Part shown: piece after piece, positions 1-8,823 of the stretch
Numbering within the stretch: the stretch's first letter is position 1
Layout of the letters: every line of letters begins with the position of its first letter
Assembly: GCA_011389745.1 (NCBI GenBank)
Contig: JAABTQ010000012.1
Coordinates: forward strand, 35,462-99,461
Length of the DNA: 64,000 nt
Source of the DNA: Desulfobacteraceae bacterium
GTDB lineage: Bacteria > Desulfobacterota > Desulfobacteria > Desulfobacterales > SKZT01
Direction of reading: 5' to 3'
The notes under the pieces: generated by a model
What the model was told of the DNA's origin: nothing
The model's database searches: none
The model's input: only the letters and a program-made list of their open reading frames with translations
Position numbers and translations under genes: made by a program

Positions 1-506
1 TGTGAACCGATAGATTTCATCCATGCGCCCTTTGTAAAAGAGCGCTGAGGGTCGATAATCAGCAAAGCTGAATCTTCGGGATGAATCCTTGCGAAATCAA
101 GAGTGCCCAAAAGCTTTTTATAATCATCGGCAGTACCCCTGCCTGCTGATTGTTCTAAAATCTGTATAATTTGATTTTCAGTATTTTTTTGCAGGATATT
201 TTCTTTTTTGCTTTTTTGAGGAAAAAAGTTTTCAGCAACGGATTTAGTGAGCAATGAATCGTATTTTACATTCAAAAGCACACTGCCATAAGGCCCATAG
301 GAATCTTTGGAAATTTGATCCATAAAAGAATTGAATGTTTTTCGAGAAATGGGGCAAAGCAGGGTCAAAAGATCAAAAACGGCGAAAAAAGAGGCTTCAT
401 GCCAGTGCCAGCCCATCTGTTTTGCGGCACGATGAAGCTCTTTTCTCGAAAGTTTTTCATCCCGGTCAAGATCAAGTATGTCAAAAAGCTCATTAAATTC
501 CATCAT
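1..506 (-). CDS. EF-hand plus isochorismatase-like hydrolase (partial)
   Basis: Open for 168 codons from ATG at 506 and cut off by the window edge. I translated this stretch by hand. Residues 12-23 (DLDRDEKLSRKE) match the 12-residue EF-hand calcium loop, with acidic residues at loop positions 1, 3, 5 and 12. After a linker of about 125 residues without a recognised motif, residues 147-157 (DSALLIIDPQR) look like the first strand and catalytic Asp of the isochorismatase/nicotinamidase cysteine-hydrolase family. The catalytic Lys and Cys would lie beyond the edge. The start is 20 bp after the subtilase stop on the same strand, so the two are probably co-transcribed. There is no clear Shine-Dalgarno and no signal peptide. 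The EF-hand call is firm as a motif; the enzyme call rests on one motif and substrate cannot be inferred. Confidence 0.6.
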   Translation of the reverse strand, partial: MMEFNELFDILDLDRDEKLSRKELHRAAKQMGWHWHEASFFAVFDLLTLLCPISRKTFNSFMDQISKDSYGPYGSVLLNVKYDSLLTKSVAENFFPQKSKKENILQKNTENQIIQILEQSAGRGTADDYKKLLGTLDFARIHPEDSALLIIDPQRSFTKGAWMKSIGS

Positions 507-525
507 CCAATCTTGCTGTGGTTTT

Positions 526-2802
526 TTACCACACACCTGCCACAGGCAGATCACCCGAAAACCCGAAAGGCCCTAAACAGAAATCGATTCCACAACCATC
601 CCAGGTACCATTACCAGTATCCAGATACCACATGCCTGTACCGGAACGATACACACCAATCGTTGTTTGCCCGGTATTGGTCCAGTCCCCGGCAACAGGA
701 ATATCACCTGATGAGCCAAAAGGCCCTATGCACAGATCGGTTCCACAACCATCCCACTTGAAATTACCATCATCCAGATACCACATCCTTGTACCTGGAC
801 GATACACACCAATCGTTGTTTGCCCGGTATTGGTCCAGTCCCCGGCAACAGGAATATCACCTGATGAGCCAAAAGGCCCTATGCACAGATCGGTTCCACA
901 ACCATCCCACTTGAAATTACCATCATCCAGATACCACATCCTTGTACCTGGACGATACACACCAATCGTTGTTTGCCCGGTATTGGTCCAGTCCCCGGCA
1001 ACAGGAATATCACCTGATGAGCCAAAAGGCCCTATACACAGATCGGTTTCACAACCATCCCAGATGCCATTACCATTATCCAGATACCACATCCCTGTAC
1101 TGGGACGATACACACCAATCGTTGTTTGCCCTGATTTGGTCCAGTCCCCGGCAACAGGAATATCACCCGATGAGCCAAAAGGCCCGCTAATGCACAGATC
1201 GGTTCCACAACCATCCCAGATGCCATTACCATTATCCAGATACCACATCCCTTTGCTGGGACGGAATACCCCGATTCTTGATTTATCTTGCCCATCCCAT
1301 TGTCCTGCGACCGGCAAGTCGCCTGGTGAGCCAAATACTCCCCAACACCCATCAGGACCACATCCACTCCAGGTTCCATTCCCATCCAGATCAATATACC
1401 ATCTCCCTGTATTTGGCCGAAACACGCCGATTACTGGATCGCTGACAGGGCTAATAAATGAATTCAGAGCCTGATTAATACGGATTCGAGGTGTGGTGAC
1501 GCTGTTTGTACCGGTGATCGGTAAACCAGTTGTTTTCAAGGCACTGAGCACCAAATCAACGGTAGCTGACGGAGTCTTTTGTTTCATAATTGCCCAGGTA
1601 CCGGCCACATGGGGAGTTGCCATCGATGTACCACTTTTCAACCCAAACCCTCCACCTGGAATCGATGAATTAATAGATTGGCCTGGAGCCAAAAGTGATA
1701 AAAAGGACGCTGAATTTGAGAAGCTAGAAACCTGATCGGTTTTGGAAGTAGATCCGACACTCACAGCCGAGGAAATGCAGGCAGGAAAGCTAATAGCACT
1801 TGAGTAACCATTGTTACCGGAAGCAGCAACCAGTGCAATTTCACCAGACCGAAGATAATCAATAGCAGCCTTTGCAGATGGGCTTAAAGTATCACAAAAT
1901 GCCTGGAAACCACCTACACCGAGGCTCATGTTGGCAGCGGCTATCTGAAAAGAACTGCGCAAATTATAGACATGCATGAGTGCGGCAATCCAATCAGAAG
2001 TGTATGTCAAAGCACATGGATCTTCCGCATCACCGCAAATATCGCCGGTAAACTCAGAGAAAACCTGAATAGCGATGATGTTTGCTCCTTTTGCAACCCC
2101 GGAAAAAGATGACCCACTTCCTGCAGCAATCCCTGCCACATGGGTGCCATGCGTGCACGAGCCTGCTGCATAGGTACACGGAATGCCGGCTCCGGAACCG
2201 ATCTGCGTAATCTCTCCATTGGGACAATTCCCGTTACCCGAAAAACAAGCTTCCGCCACTACTTTGCCGGACAGGAATGGATGGGTTTTATCCACGCCGG
2301 TATCCAGAACAGCTACTGTCCAACCATTTCCATCAAAACCTTTTGCCCAGGCCTGATGGCCTTCCACTATCGGTACGCTTTCGAATAACATTGGTGAAGA
2401 CAAACGATCTTCCTCCACACTTATAACAAGCCCGGATTGTTCCACCGCGGCTAAAGCCTGAATTCCTGCTTCAAGGGCCACGAATGGAATGGTTTCGAAC
2501 CGGCGGGTAATCCGATAGTTTGTACTGCGCAATTCTTGAAGAAGCCGGTCCTGTGCCGTTGTGATTCCTTTGCGCTGGGATGCAACCGCCAGGGAATTTA
2601 TCAAATTACCCTCCGCCTTAAACGGTACGCTAACTTGCACGATCACTCGGACTGATCCTTCTTTTTGGGCTTTCAGAATCAACTGGTCAGAAACGACCGG
2701 AATCGAAATGTTCTGAGATACTGCATTGACTGCCCAGAAAACCCCTATGAAGGCGAGAAAAAAACTCCATCGTTGCCAGGCCGATCTCCATGTTAGTCTC
2801 AT
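526..2802 (-). CDS. Secreted subtilisin-like serine protease (S8) with C-terminal repeats
   Basis: 758 residues. An N-terminal signal peptide (about 1-29) is followed by an inhibitor_I9-like propeptide (about 48-135), the S8 catalytic domain (about 150-440) and six repeats of about 51 residues (about 455-758). The triad is visible: Asp167 in AVLDTGVD, His218 in THGTHVAG and Ser393 in GTSMATPHVAG, with Asn330 (ASGNNG) as the oxyanion residue. Several cysteines in the catalytic domain suggest disulfides, which fits an exported enzyme. The repeats (IGVYRP..MWYLD...GDIPVAGDW) resemble FG-GAP/VCBS-type units, each carrying a GC...C pair; they probably form a beta-rich binding or surface-display region. 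It lies 14 bp downstream of a lipoprotein gene encoding a second copy of its propeptide-like domain. Substrate is unknown. Confidence 0.93.
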   Translation of the reverse strand: MRLTWRSAWQRWSFFLAFIGVFWAVNAVSQNISIPVVSDQLILKAQKEGSVRVIVQVSVPFKAEGNLINSLAVASQRKGITTAQDRLLQELRSTNYRITRRFETIPFVALEAGIQALAAVEQSGLVISVEEDRLSSPMLFESVPIVEGHQAWAKGFDGNGWTVAVLDTGVDKTHPFLSGKVVAEACFSGNGNCPNGEITQIGSGAGIPCTYAAGSCTHGTHVAGIAAGSGSSFSGVAKGANIIAIQVFSEFTGDICGDAEDPCALTYTSDWIAALMHVYNLRSSFQIAAANMSLGVGGFQAFCDTLSPSAKAAIDYLRSGEIALVAASGNNGYSSAISFPACISSAVSVGSTSKTDQVSSFSNSASFLSLLAPGQSINSSIPGGGFGLKSGTSMATPHVAGTWAIMKQKTPSATVDLVLSALKTTGLPITGTNSVTTPRIRINQALNSFISPVSDPVIGVFRPNTGRWYIDLDGNGTWSGCGPDGCWGVFGSPGDLPVAGQWDGQDKSRIGVFRPSKGMWYLDNGNGIWDGCGTDLCISGPFGSSGDIPVAGDWTKSGQTTIGVYRPSTGMWYLDNGNGIWDGCETDLCIGPFGSSGDIPVAGDWTNTGQTTIGVYRPGTRMWYLDDGNFKWDGCGTDLCIGPFGSSGDIPVAGDWTNTGQTTIGVYRPGTRMWYLDDGNFKWDGCGTDLCIGPFGSSGDIPVAGDWTNTGQTTIGVYRSGTGMWYLDTGNGTWDGCGIDFCLGPFGFSGDLPVAGVW
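529..1440 (-). repeat. Six in-frame coding repeats, about 153 bp each
   Basis: The 3' third of the subtilase gene consists of six tandem units of about 51 codons. Units 4 and 5 (reading from the N terminus) encode identical protein. Their DNA matches at a 153-bp offset over more than one unit (for example the block starting at 751 recurs at 904), which points to a recent duplication. Outer units are more diverged. Because the unit is a whole number of codons, the antisense frame also stays open here, but nothing suggests that frame is coding. Confidence 0.9.
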
Positions 2803-2816
2803 TTTACTTCCTTTCT

Positions 2817-3233
2817 CTACTGCGAATGCGTCCGGGATAGCGTGTCCTTTTCTATCCCTGCTACAAAGGACGATTTTTTGAGTGCTTTGAACGCTGCAGG
2901 CGAAACCTCCAGCCCGACGAACGGAATCGTCTCATAGACCCGGGTCACCCGATATACTGTGGAGCCAAGATCCTGGAATAACCCTGTCCGTGCTTTAGCG
3001 ATGGCATGCCGTTTTTTTGCGTCATCCTCATTAATCAGAGAATCGATATGTAACTGTACGATGACACGGGCAAAAGGCATGCGAATTTCTTCATCAGGGG
3101 TCCCGCCGGTCTTACCACCCTCCATCGTCATATTTTTTCCGCCTGCACAGCTGAGGGATATCCCGGAAACCCAAACAATTACAAACAGTATAAAAAAAAA
3201 TGTAGAACATTTGTAGGATTCATAAAACGTCAT
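2817..3233 (-). CDS. Lipoprotein resembling a free-standing subtilase propeptide
   Basis: 138 residues from ATG at 3233. I prefer this start to an upstream one because it begins a clean lipoprotein signal peptide with the lipid-attachment Cys29 in ISLSCAGG; the extra upstream codons fall in an intergenic repeat. The mature part aligns with the propeptide of the downstream protease: FARVIVQLHI versus VRVIVQVSVP, YRVTRVYETIPFVGLEVS versus YRITRRFETIPFVALEAG, and GIEKDTLS versus SVEEDRLS. It stops almost exactly where the catalytic domain would begin. I infer a membrane-anchored inhibitor or folding chaperone for the protease 14 bp downstream. A protease gene truncated by deletion is the alternative, but the intact signal peptide, reading frame and domain boundary argue against it. 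Confidence 0.75.
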   Translation of the reverse strand: MTFYESYKCSTFFFILFVIVWVSGISLSCAGGKNMTMEGGKTGGTPDEEIRMPFARVIVQLHIDSLINEDDAKKRHAIAKARTGLFQDLGSTVYRVTRVYETIPFVGLEVSPAAFKALKKSSFVAGIEKDTLSRTHSQ

Positions 3234-3299
3234 GACTTTCGTCACTCCTGCGAAAGCTGGTGTCCGAAACGAACTGGGAATATTGGAATCCTGCCGCAC

Positions 3300-3733
3300 C
3301 AGGATCCGGGACGAGATGGAATGCCATTGAATGAGGATTTAGGCCTTCCAGAAAATTTCCTTGAAAATCACTTTCCATAACCTGGCCAAAAGCAAAATGG
3401 TCGTTTTTTTAAGAGTTAACTAAGGGAAAGTCAGGTATAAAAAACATACGTTTCCATTATCTGTACTTTAATAATTCCATGAAACTGTGACAACTGGAAT
3501 TTGGGAAAATTATTTGCGAAAATGTCATTAACTGGAAAGAATATAACATTATTTAAGAAAAATGTATTTTCAAATTTTCGATTTTATGTTTAACAAACAG
3601 AGCATTGGTAATCAGACTTTTTGGGTTAAACAAGATTCATAGAGTCGGCTTCAAATTATAAGCAGGAGTTTGAACCAGAGGATTGAATGGAAATTTATGT
3701 ATTTGCAGTGGGAATCTTTTTCGGAGACCCAAA
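3300..3733. other. Divergent intergenic region
   Basis: About 430 bp of AT-rich sequence between the minus-strand protease block and pepD. The edge at about 3240-3300 holds a fragment of a GCGAAAGC-type extragenic repeat. I see no convincing ORF, RNA gene or consensus promoter, although promoters for both directions should lie here. Confidence 0.4.
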
Positions 3734-5185
3734 ATGAAAAATAAAGTTCAAAAAGTTTTCGACATATTTCAGCAAATCACTGCCATTCCGCGATGTTCGA
3801 AAAAGGAAGAAAAAATTTGTTCGTGGATCAGTCAATGGGTGATTGAAAAGGGTTTTGATTTCAAAAAGGACTCCGCTGGTAATCTTCTGATATGGGTTCC
3901 CGCTTCTGAAGGGTATGAAACAAGTCCCGGGATTGTTATCCAGGGACACATGGACATGGTGTGCGAAAAAACACCGGATTCCAGGCATGATTTTTCAAAG
4001 GATCCCATACAACTGATTTTTGAGGAAGAATGGGTCCGTGCCAAAGACACCAGCCTCGGTGCGGATAATGGTATCGGCCTCGCCCTTGCCCTGGCGATTG
4101 CTTCGGACAAATCATTGAATCATCCTTTGCTGGAGCTTTTATTCACCGTAGATGAAGAAACCGGATTGACAGGTGCCGGACGTCTCAAAGAGGGATGGCT
4201 GAAAGGAAAAATTCTGTTAAACATCGATTCGGAAGACGAAGGTACTTTTACTGTGGGTTGTGCCGGAGGCAAAGATACCCGTATCCAATTGCCCGTAACT
4301 TTTGATATGATTCCGGAAAATGCGATATATTATCAATTAAAAGTTCACGGTCTGCGGGGCGGTCATTCCGGCGTTGATATCCATGAGCAGCGGGCCAACG
4401 CCATCAAAATCATGGCCCGAGGACTTCTTCTGCTTTTAGAAAAGTATCCGATCCACATCGTGTCGATAAATGGTGGGAGCGCCCATAATGCCATCCCCCG
4501 GGAGGCCGTTGCAACCTTGGCTTCAAACTCTGATGTCGGCAATTTACTTTGCAACCGCATCCGGGAATTAGAAAAAACCGTGCGGGAGGAATTCGATGCT
4601 ATCGAACCCGGATTGGAAATCAGGCTGGAAAAATCAGATATCAACGCGGACGCTTCAGGAAAAATAATTTCGGAAAAGCACGCCCTTGCGGCAGTTCGCC
4701 TTTTGTCCGGCATTCCTCACGGAGTTTATGGAATGTCCTACCAGATTCCGGGTCTGGTGGAGACATCAAGCAACCTTGCGACGGTTAACACCCAAAAGTC
4801 AATGATTGAAATCGTCACAAGCCAAAGAAGCAGCATCATGTCAAGGCTTTCCGAAATTACCGGGCAAATTAAAGCCATATCCGATCTGGCCGGAGCTGAA
4901 ACTGGGGATGAAAACGCCTACCCTGCCTGGAAACCTCGAATGGACTCCCCGCTTCTTTCACGTTGTGTCGATATCTACACTGATTTTTATGGATACAAAC
5001 CCAAAATCGAAGCCATTCATGCCGGGCTTGAATGCGGGGTTATCGGCGCAAAATATCCCGATATGGACATGATCTCTTTCGGTCCCACAATAAAAGGCGC
5101 TCACTCACCCGATGAAAAACTCCACGTTCCCTCGGTGGAAAAAATATTGACTTTTTTGACGGCATTGCTGAAATCGTACAAGTAA
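3734..5185 (+). CDS. pepD: Aminoacyl-histidine dipeptidase (cytosolic nonspecific dipeptidase, M20)
   Basis: 483 residues from ATG at 3734, which has GGAG seven bases upstream; an upstream in-frame start adds 17 unlikely residues. The length is near that of E. coli PepD. Metal-site motifs of the M20 family are present: GHMDMVCEK, LGADNGIG, VDEETGLTGA, RGGHSGVDI and IHAGLECG. The enzyme is a zinc-dependent cytosolic peptidase that hydrolyses Xaa-His and other dipeptides in peptide turnover. No signal peptide. It appears to be a single-gene unit. Confidence 0.95.
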   Translation: MKNKVQKVFDIFQQITAIPRCSKKEEKICSWISQWVIEKGFDFKKDSAGNLLIWVPASEGYETSPGIVIQGHMDMVCEKTPDSRHDFSKDPIQLIFEEEWVRAKDTSLGADNGIGLALALAIASDKSLNHPLLELLFTVDEETGLTGAGRLKEGWLKGKILLNIDSEDEGTFTVGCAGGKDTRIQLPVTFDMIPENAIYYQLKVHGLRGGHSGVDIHEQRANAIKIMARGLLLLLEKYPIHIVSINGGSAHNAIPREAVATLASNSDVGNLLCNRIRELEKTVREEFDAIEPGLEIRLEKSDINADASGKIISEKHALAAVRLLSGIPHGVYGMSYQIPGLVETSSNLATVNTQKSMIEIVTSQRSSIMSRLSEITGQIKAISDLAGAETGDENAYPAWKPRMDSPLLSRCVDIYTDFYGYKPKIEAIHAGLECGVIGAKYPDMDMISFGPTIKGAHSPDEKLHVPSVEKILTFLTALLKSYK

Positions 5186-5247
5186 AATGGTTTTAAGTTT
5201 GTTTTATGGTCCGGTTCCGGCGGTTTTGCAAAGTTTTTCAACCTTTG

Positions 5248-5934
5248 TCAGGAATAAAATTTTGAAAGTTTTTCAGCAGGCACTCCTATAAAGTAAAGTA
5301 AAATCAATGTCCAGTTCCTAAGAGTGCAAAAAATGACCCCCTCTTTTTCCCATCGCCGGGGTGAGGTGAATATTTTCCGGTTAACAAGAGCGATTTTTCC
5401 GCCGGCTTTTTTCACACGCCGCATCAGGTCGACATCTTCCATGAGAGGCATAGGGTTGTACCCGCCAAGTATTTCAAAAAATTGTCTTTTAATAAAGACT
5501 CCCTGGTCTCCGTAAGGTATTCGGGTCAATCGCGATCGAAAATAAACCATTTTTTCGATCAACCGAAAAATGGCTTTGTCTGAACGGATCCCCAAATCAA
5601 AGGCTCCGGCAACAGCACTTTGATCCTGAAGTGTTTTGATGATAAGCTCCGGTGCGTTATCAATAAGATAAGTATCCGCGTGTAAAAAAAGAAGAATCTT
5701 ACCGGAAGCTGCCTTTGCACCGGCATTCATTTGAATGCCTCTTCCTTTGGGAGACGAGATCTTTTGGACTGTTTTGTCTTTAACAGCTTTTAGTGTGGTT
5801 TGCGATATGTGGCCGTCCACAAGGATAATTTCGGTCCTTATTGTGGTACGCAAAAAATTTAGATGTTCAATGGTGTTATTTATGATATAAGGCTCATTAA
5901 AAACAGGAATGATGATTGAAATTTGAAAGTCCAT
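5248..5934 (-). CDS. Family 2 glycosyltransferase (TIGR04283-like)
   Basis: 228 residues from ATG at 5934, giving MDFQISIIIPVFNE, the usual start of a GT-A fold; a longer TTG version is less likely. The nucleotide-binding strand, EIILVDGH, FLHADTYL (DXD-like) and the RIPYGDQGVF segment match the family often annotated as rSAM/selenodomain-associated transferase 2. It probably moves a sugar from a nucleotide donor in the cytoplasm; the acceptor is unknown. The usual partner (a TIGR04282-type protein) is not in the window. Its start lies only 15 bp from the divergent gene at 5950. Confidence 0.85.
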   Translation of the reverse strand: MDFQISIIIPVFNEPYIINNTIEHLNFLRTTIRTEIILVDGHISQTTLKAVKDKTVQKISSPKGRGIQMNAGAKAASGKILLFLHADTYLIDNAPELIIKTLQDQSAVAGAFDLGIRSDKAIFRLIEKMVYFRSRLTRIPYGDQGVFIKRQFFEILGGYNPMPLMEDVDLMRRVKKAGGKIALVNRKIFTSPRRWEKEGVIFCTLRNWTLILLYFIGVPAEKLSKFYS

Positions 5935-5949
5935 AATTATTGTTGCCAA

Positions 5950-6936
5950 ATGATGATTCAATACAGTTCAAAATTTAAAAAAGGAGTCAAAGAAGGCATT
6001 AAAAAGGGATGGAACGGATATGTCTGGCTGTTAAAGATTCTGATTCCAATTTCCTTTTTTACAGCGCTTCTGGAATACAGCGGATGGCTCGGCCATCTGG
6101 ATTTTATTCTTAATCCCGTCATGAGCTTGATTCATCTTCCATCCATGGCAGCCCTGCCGATTCTTGCAGGCATGCTTACAGGAATTTATGGAGCTGTTGC
6201 GGCATTGACAGTCCTTGATCTCACCCAGGCACAGATAACCCTTGTGGCGATATTTGTACTTATCTCACATGCCCTTATACAAGAAGGCGCGGTTCAGGGC
6301 AAGAGCGGTTTAAATGCCGTGAAAGCCACCCTTATCCGCCTTTCAGCATCCATGGTAACCGTATGGGTAGTGGGTTTCTTTTTTATTGATGCCGGCACTA
6401 ATTTGACGGCAAACCCTTCAGGTTTTTTTGCCAACAACCAGACTTTTTTTACCATGCTCAAAACCTGGTCTGTGGCAACCTTTTGGTTAAGTGCCAAAAT
6501 TCTTGCCATCATTATGGCCTTGATGATCCTTTTAGAAAATTTAAAAGCATTCCAACTGATTCCATTGATTGTAAAAGTTTTGAGCCCGCTGTTAATGGTC
6601 CTGGGGCTGAATCGCGAAGTTGGGCTGATGTGGGTGGCGGCTGTTTTTTTTGGCGTTTCCTACGGGGCGGCCTTCATTGTTGAGGAAGCCAAAGAGGGTC
6701 ATTTTGATTCGATGGTATTGGAAAAACTACACATTTCAATTGGTATCAATCATTCCATGGTAGAGGATCCGGCCTTATTTTTACCGTTCGGCATCAACCT
6801 TTTCTGGTTGTGGATTCCACGGATCATTACGGCCATTGTCGCTGTCCAACTCTATAATATGTGGGTTCGGGTATGTTCCAGGGAAGAAGTCAAATGGAAA
6901 TTAAACAGCCAGGGACCCGGCAAGCAACAGTCTTGA
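5950..6936 (+). CDS. Nucleoside-recognition (Gate) domain membrane protein
   Basis: About 328 residues from ATG at 5950 (5953 is equally possible; there is no strong ribosome site). Eight or so hydrophobic segments with two Gate-like halves (around LEYSGWLGHLDF and LIVKVLSPLLMVLGLNREVG) resemble the SpmA/SpmB and nucleoside-recognition group, related to FeoB gate regions. Members are inner-membrane proteins of poorly known transport function, so no substrate is assigned. It ends 29 bp before the convergent recN stop. Confidence 0.75.
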   Translation: MMIQYSSKFKKGVKEGIKKGWNGYVWLLKILIPISFFTALLEYSGWLGHLDFILNPVMSLIHLPSMAALPILAGMLTGIYGAVAALTVLDLTQAQITLVAIFVLISHALIQEGAVQGKSGLNAVKATLIRLSASMVTVWVVGFFFIDAGTNLTANPSGFFANNQTFFTMLKTWSVATFWLSAKILAIIMALMILLENLKAFQLIPLIVKVLSPLLMVLGLNREVGLMWVAAVFFGVSYGAAFIVEEAKEGHFDSMVLEKLHISIGINHSMVEDPALFLPFGINLFWLWIPRIITAIVAVQLYNMWVRVCSREEVKWKLNSQGPGKQQS

Positions 6937-6965
6937 TTTGCGCCCTTGTCGCGGAAGAAAATAAA

Positions 6966-8672
6966 TTATTCTTTACGCATTTTGAGCATTTCGGCGGCAT
7001 GGTCTAAAGTAGCCCTGGTAATTTCCACCCCGCCGAGCATTCTGGCCAGTTCACGGACACGGTCATTTTCCGGAATAGGTTCTATGGTCGTGCGGGTACG
7101 TCCATCCCGAACCTGTTTGGATATTCGAAAATGATGATCTCCGAATTTTGCTATTTGTGGAAGGTGTGTGATGCAGATGATCTGGTGATGCTTGGAAAGG
7201 GTAAGAAGTTTTTTGCCGACCATTTCGGCGACATCACCCCCGATACCGGCGTCCACTTCGTCAAAAACAATCGTTTCCACCGAATCATTTTTGGCAAGGA
7301 TCGCTTTTAATGCCAGCACAACCCTGGAAAGCTCTCCACCCGATGCAATGTTTGCCAGGGGTTTAAGATCTTCTCCCACGTTTGGGGCGATCATGAACTC
7401 AGCCCGATCCAGGCCGTTTTCCGAAACAGATGAGTTGTTGATATAAAGATATGGAGATGGTGGATTTTCAGTTGCCGGTTGGAAGATAGCAACCACAAAT
7501 CGAGTGCCGGACATTTTCAGGTCGGCCAGCTCAGATTCTACTTTCTGAGAAAGTTTTTGGGCGGCCTTTTTTCTTTCTTCTGAGAGCAAAAGAGCTTTGG
7601 CAATGATTTTTTGATTTAAATTATCAAGTTCTTCCTTCAGATACTCAATATTTTCAGAAATATTTTCGATGTTAGACAGTTCCCTTTCAATGGTTTGCAA
7701 ATGTGAAACCACCGATTCAATGGACCCCCCATACTTTCGTTTAAGCTTCCTGATCATTTCCAGGCGTGCCTCTATTTGTTCCAGTCGCTTTTCGTCCATT
7801 TCGATATTTTCCATGTAAGATCTCAACTCATGGCTGATGTCTTCAATCTGAAAGGCAGCATCAGTCAAGCCTTTGACTTTTGGAACAAGTTTCGGATCGA
7901 TTTCCGAGATTTTTTGCAGGTCTTTGGAGATCTCAACCAAAGATTCCACAACAGCGCCCTGCATACCATAAAGCAAGTCATGGCTTCTGATAATCGTCTG
8001 TAAAATTAACCCGGCGTTTTTGAGGCGCAGAAGTTCCTGCTCCAAAGTGTCATCTTCACCGGGCTTGAGAGAGGCGTCGATAATTTCTTTTTTCTGGAAA
8101 TTTAAAAGTTCCCGGTGTTCAAGCTGATGGTGTTGTTGTGAGGTCAGTTTTTTTAATTTTGCGATCAAAGGAAGTATCTGGTGATAGAGTTGCCCGACTT
8201 TTTGCCGTTTTGGCACCAATCCCGCGAACTGGTCTATGATATGCAAATGAAGATCATCTTTTAGGAGTCCCTGGTGTTCATGCTGTCCGGATATGCTTGC
8301 CAGGTTCTCGGCAATTTCGGTGAGTGCCTGCATGGTGGATAGGCGGCCGTTGATATATATTTTGTGTCGGTCGGTATTTGAAATGATTCTTCTGACAATC
8401 AGGCCTTCTGAGGGGTCGAAGCCTTGTTCAGCTATGATTTTTGCGGTATCACTTTCCGGGCTGACTTCAAATAGAGCTTCCAGTTCGGCAGTTTCGGAGC
8501 CGGTACGAATCAGCTTCGCATTGGCTCTTGAGCCCAAAAGCAAATTCATGGCGTTGACGATGATCGATTTTCCGGCCCCGGTTTCACCGCTCAGGATAGT
8601 GAGTTTATCGGAGAACGTTATCCGAAGGTCATCAATAATGGCAAAATTTCGAATGGAAAGTTCGGTAAGCAT
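6966..8672 (-). CDS. recN: DNA repair protein RecN
   Basis: 568 residues, close to the family length of about 555. The SMC-like ATPase head has Walker A GETGAGKS at residues 29-36, a central coiled-coil region (about 150-370), the signature SGGELSRVVLAL and Walker B ETIVFDEVDAGIGG. RecN acts in double-strand-break repair with RecA, tethering DNA ends. It is a single gene on the minus strand. No LexA-type box is evident immediately upstream. Confidence 0.96.
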   Translation of the reverse strand: MLTELSIRNFAIIDDLRITFSDKLTILSGETGAGKSIIVNAMNLLLGSRANAKLIRTGSETAELEALFEVSPESDTAKIIAEQGFDPSEGLIVRRIISNTDRHKIYINGRLSTMQALTEIAENLASISGQHEHQGLLKDDLHLHIIDQFAGLVPKRQKVGQLYHQILPLIAKLKKLTSQQHHQLEHRELLNFQKKEIIDASLKPGEDDTLEQELLRLKNAGLILQTIIRSHDLLYGMQGAVVESLVEISKDLQKISEIDPKLVPKVKGLTDAAFQIEDISHELRSYMENIEMDEKRLEQIEARLEMIRKLKRKYGGSIESVVSHLQTIERELSNIENISENIEYLKEELDNLNQKIIAKALLLSEERKKAAQKLSQKVESELADLKMSGTRFVVAIFQPATENPPSPYLYINNSSVSENGLDRAEFMIAPNVGEDLKPLANIASGGELSRVVLALKAILAKNDSVETIVFDEVDAGIGGDVAEMVGKKLLTLSKHHQIICITHLPQIAKFGDHHFRISKQVRDGRTRTTIEPIPENDRVRELARMLGGVEITRATLDHAAEMLKMRKE

Positions 8673-8823
8673 TGCATCTGAATTTTTATGTTATTGTTTT
8701 TTCAAATTTTGACATATATTCCACAGTCGTTCATTTTTGTAAACCCCGATGTTGCATTGGAATTCACTCATTTCAAAGATCCTCATTTCAATATTGGTTT
8801 CTGTATGATACAGGAAAAACATT

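Noticed and set aside
518..1474. 318-codon open frame on the plus strand
   Set aside because: It is antisense to the subtilase repeats. The 153-bp unit is a whole number of codons, so any frame without a stop in one unit stays open; the protein has no independent features.
5934..5950. Starts of divergent genes only 15 bp apart as a sign of a wrong call
   Set aside because: Both proteins need these N termini for their folds, and no better starts exist. Their promoters may lie inside each other's coding sequence.
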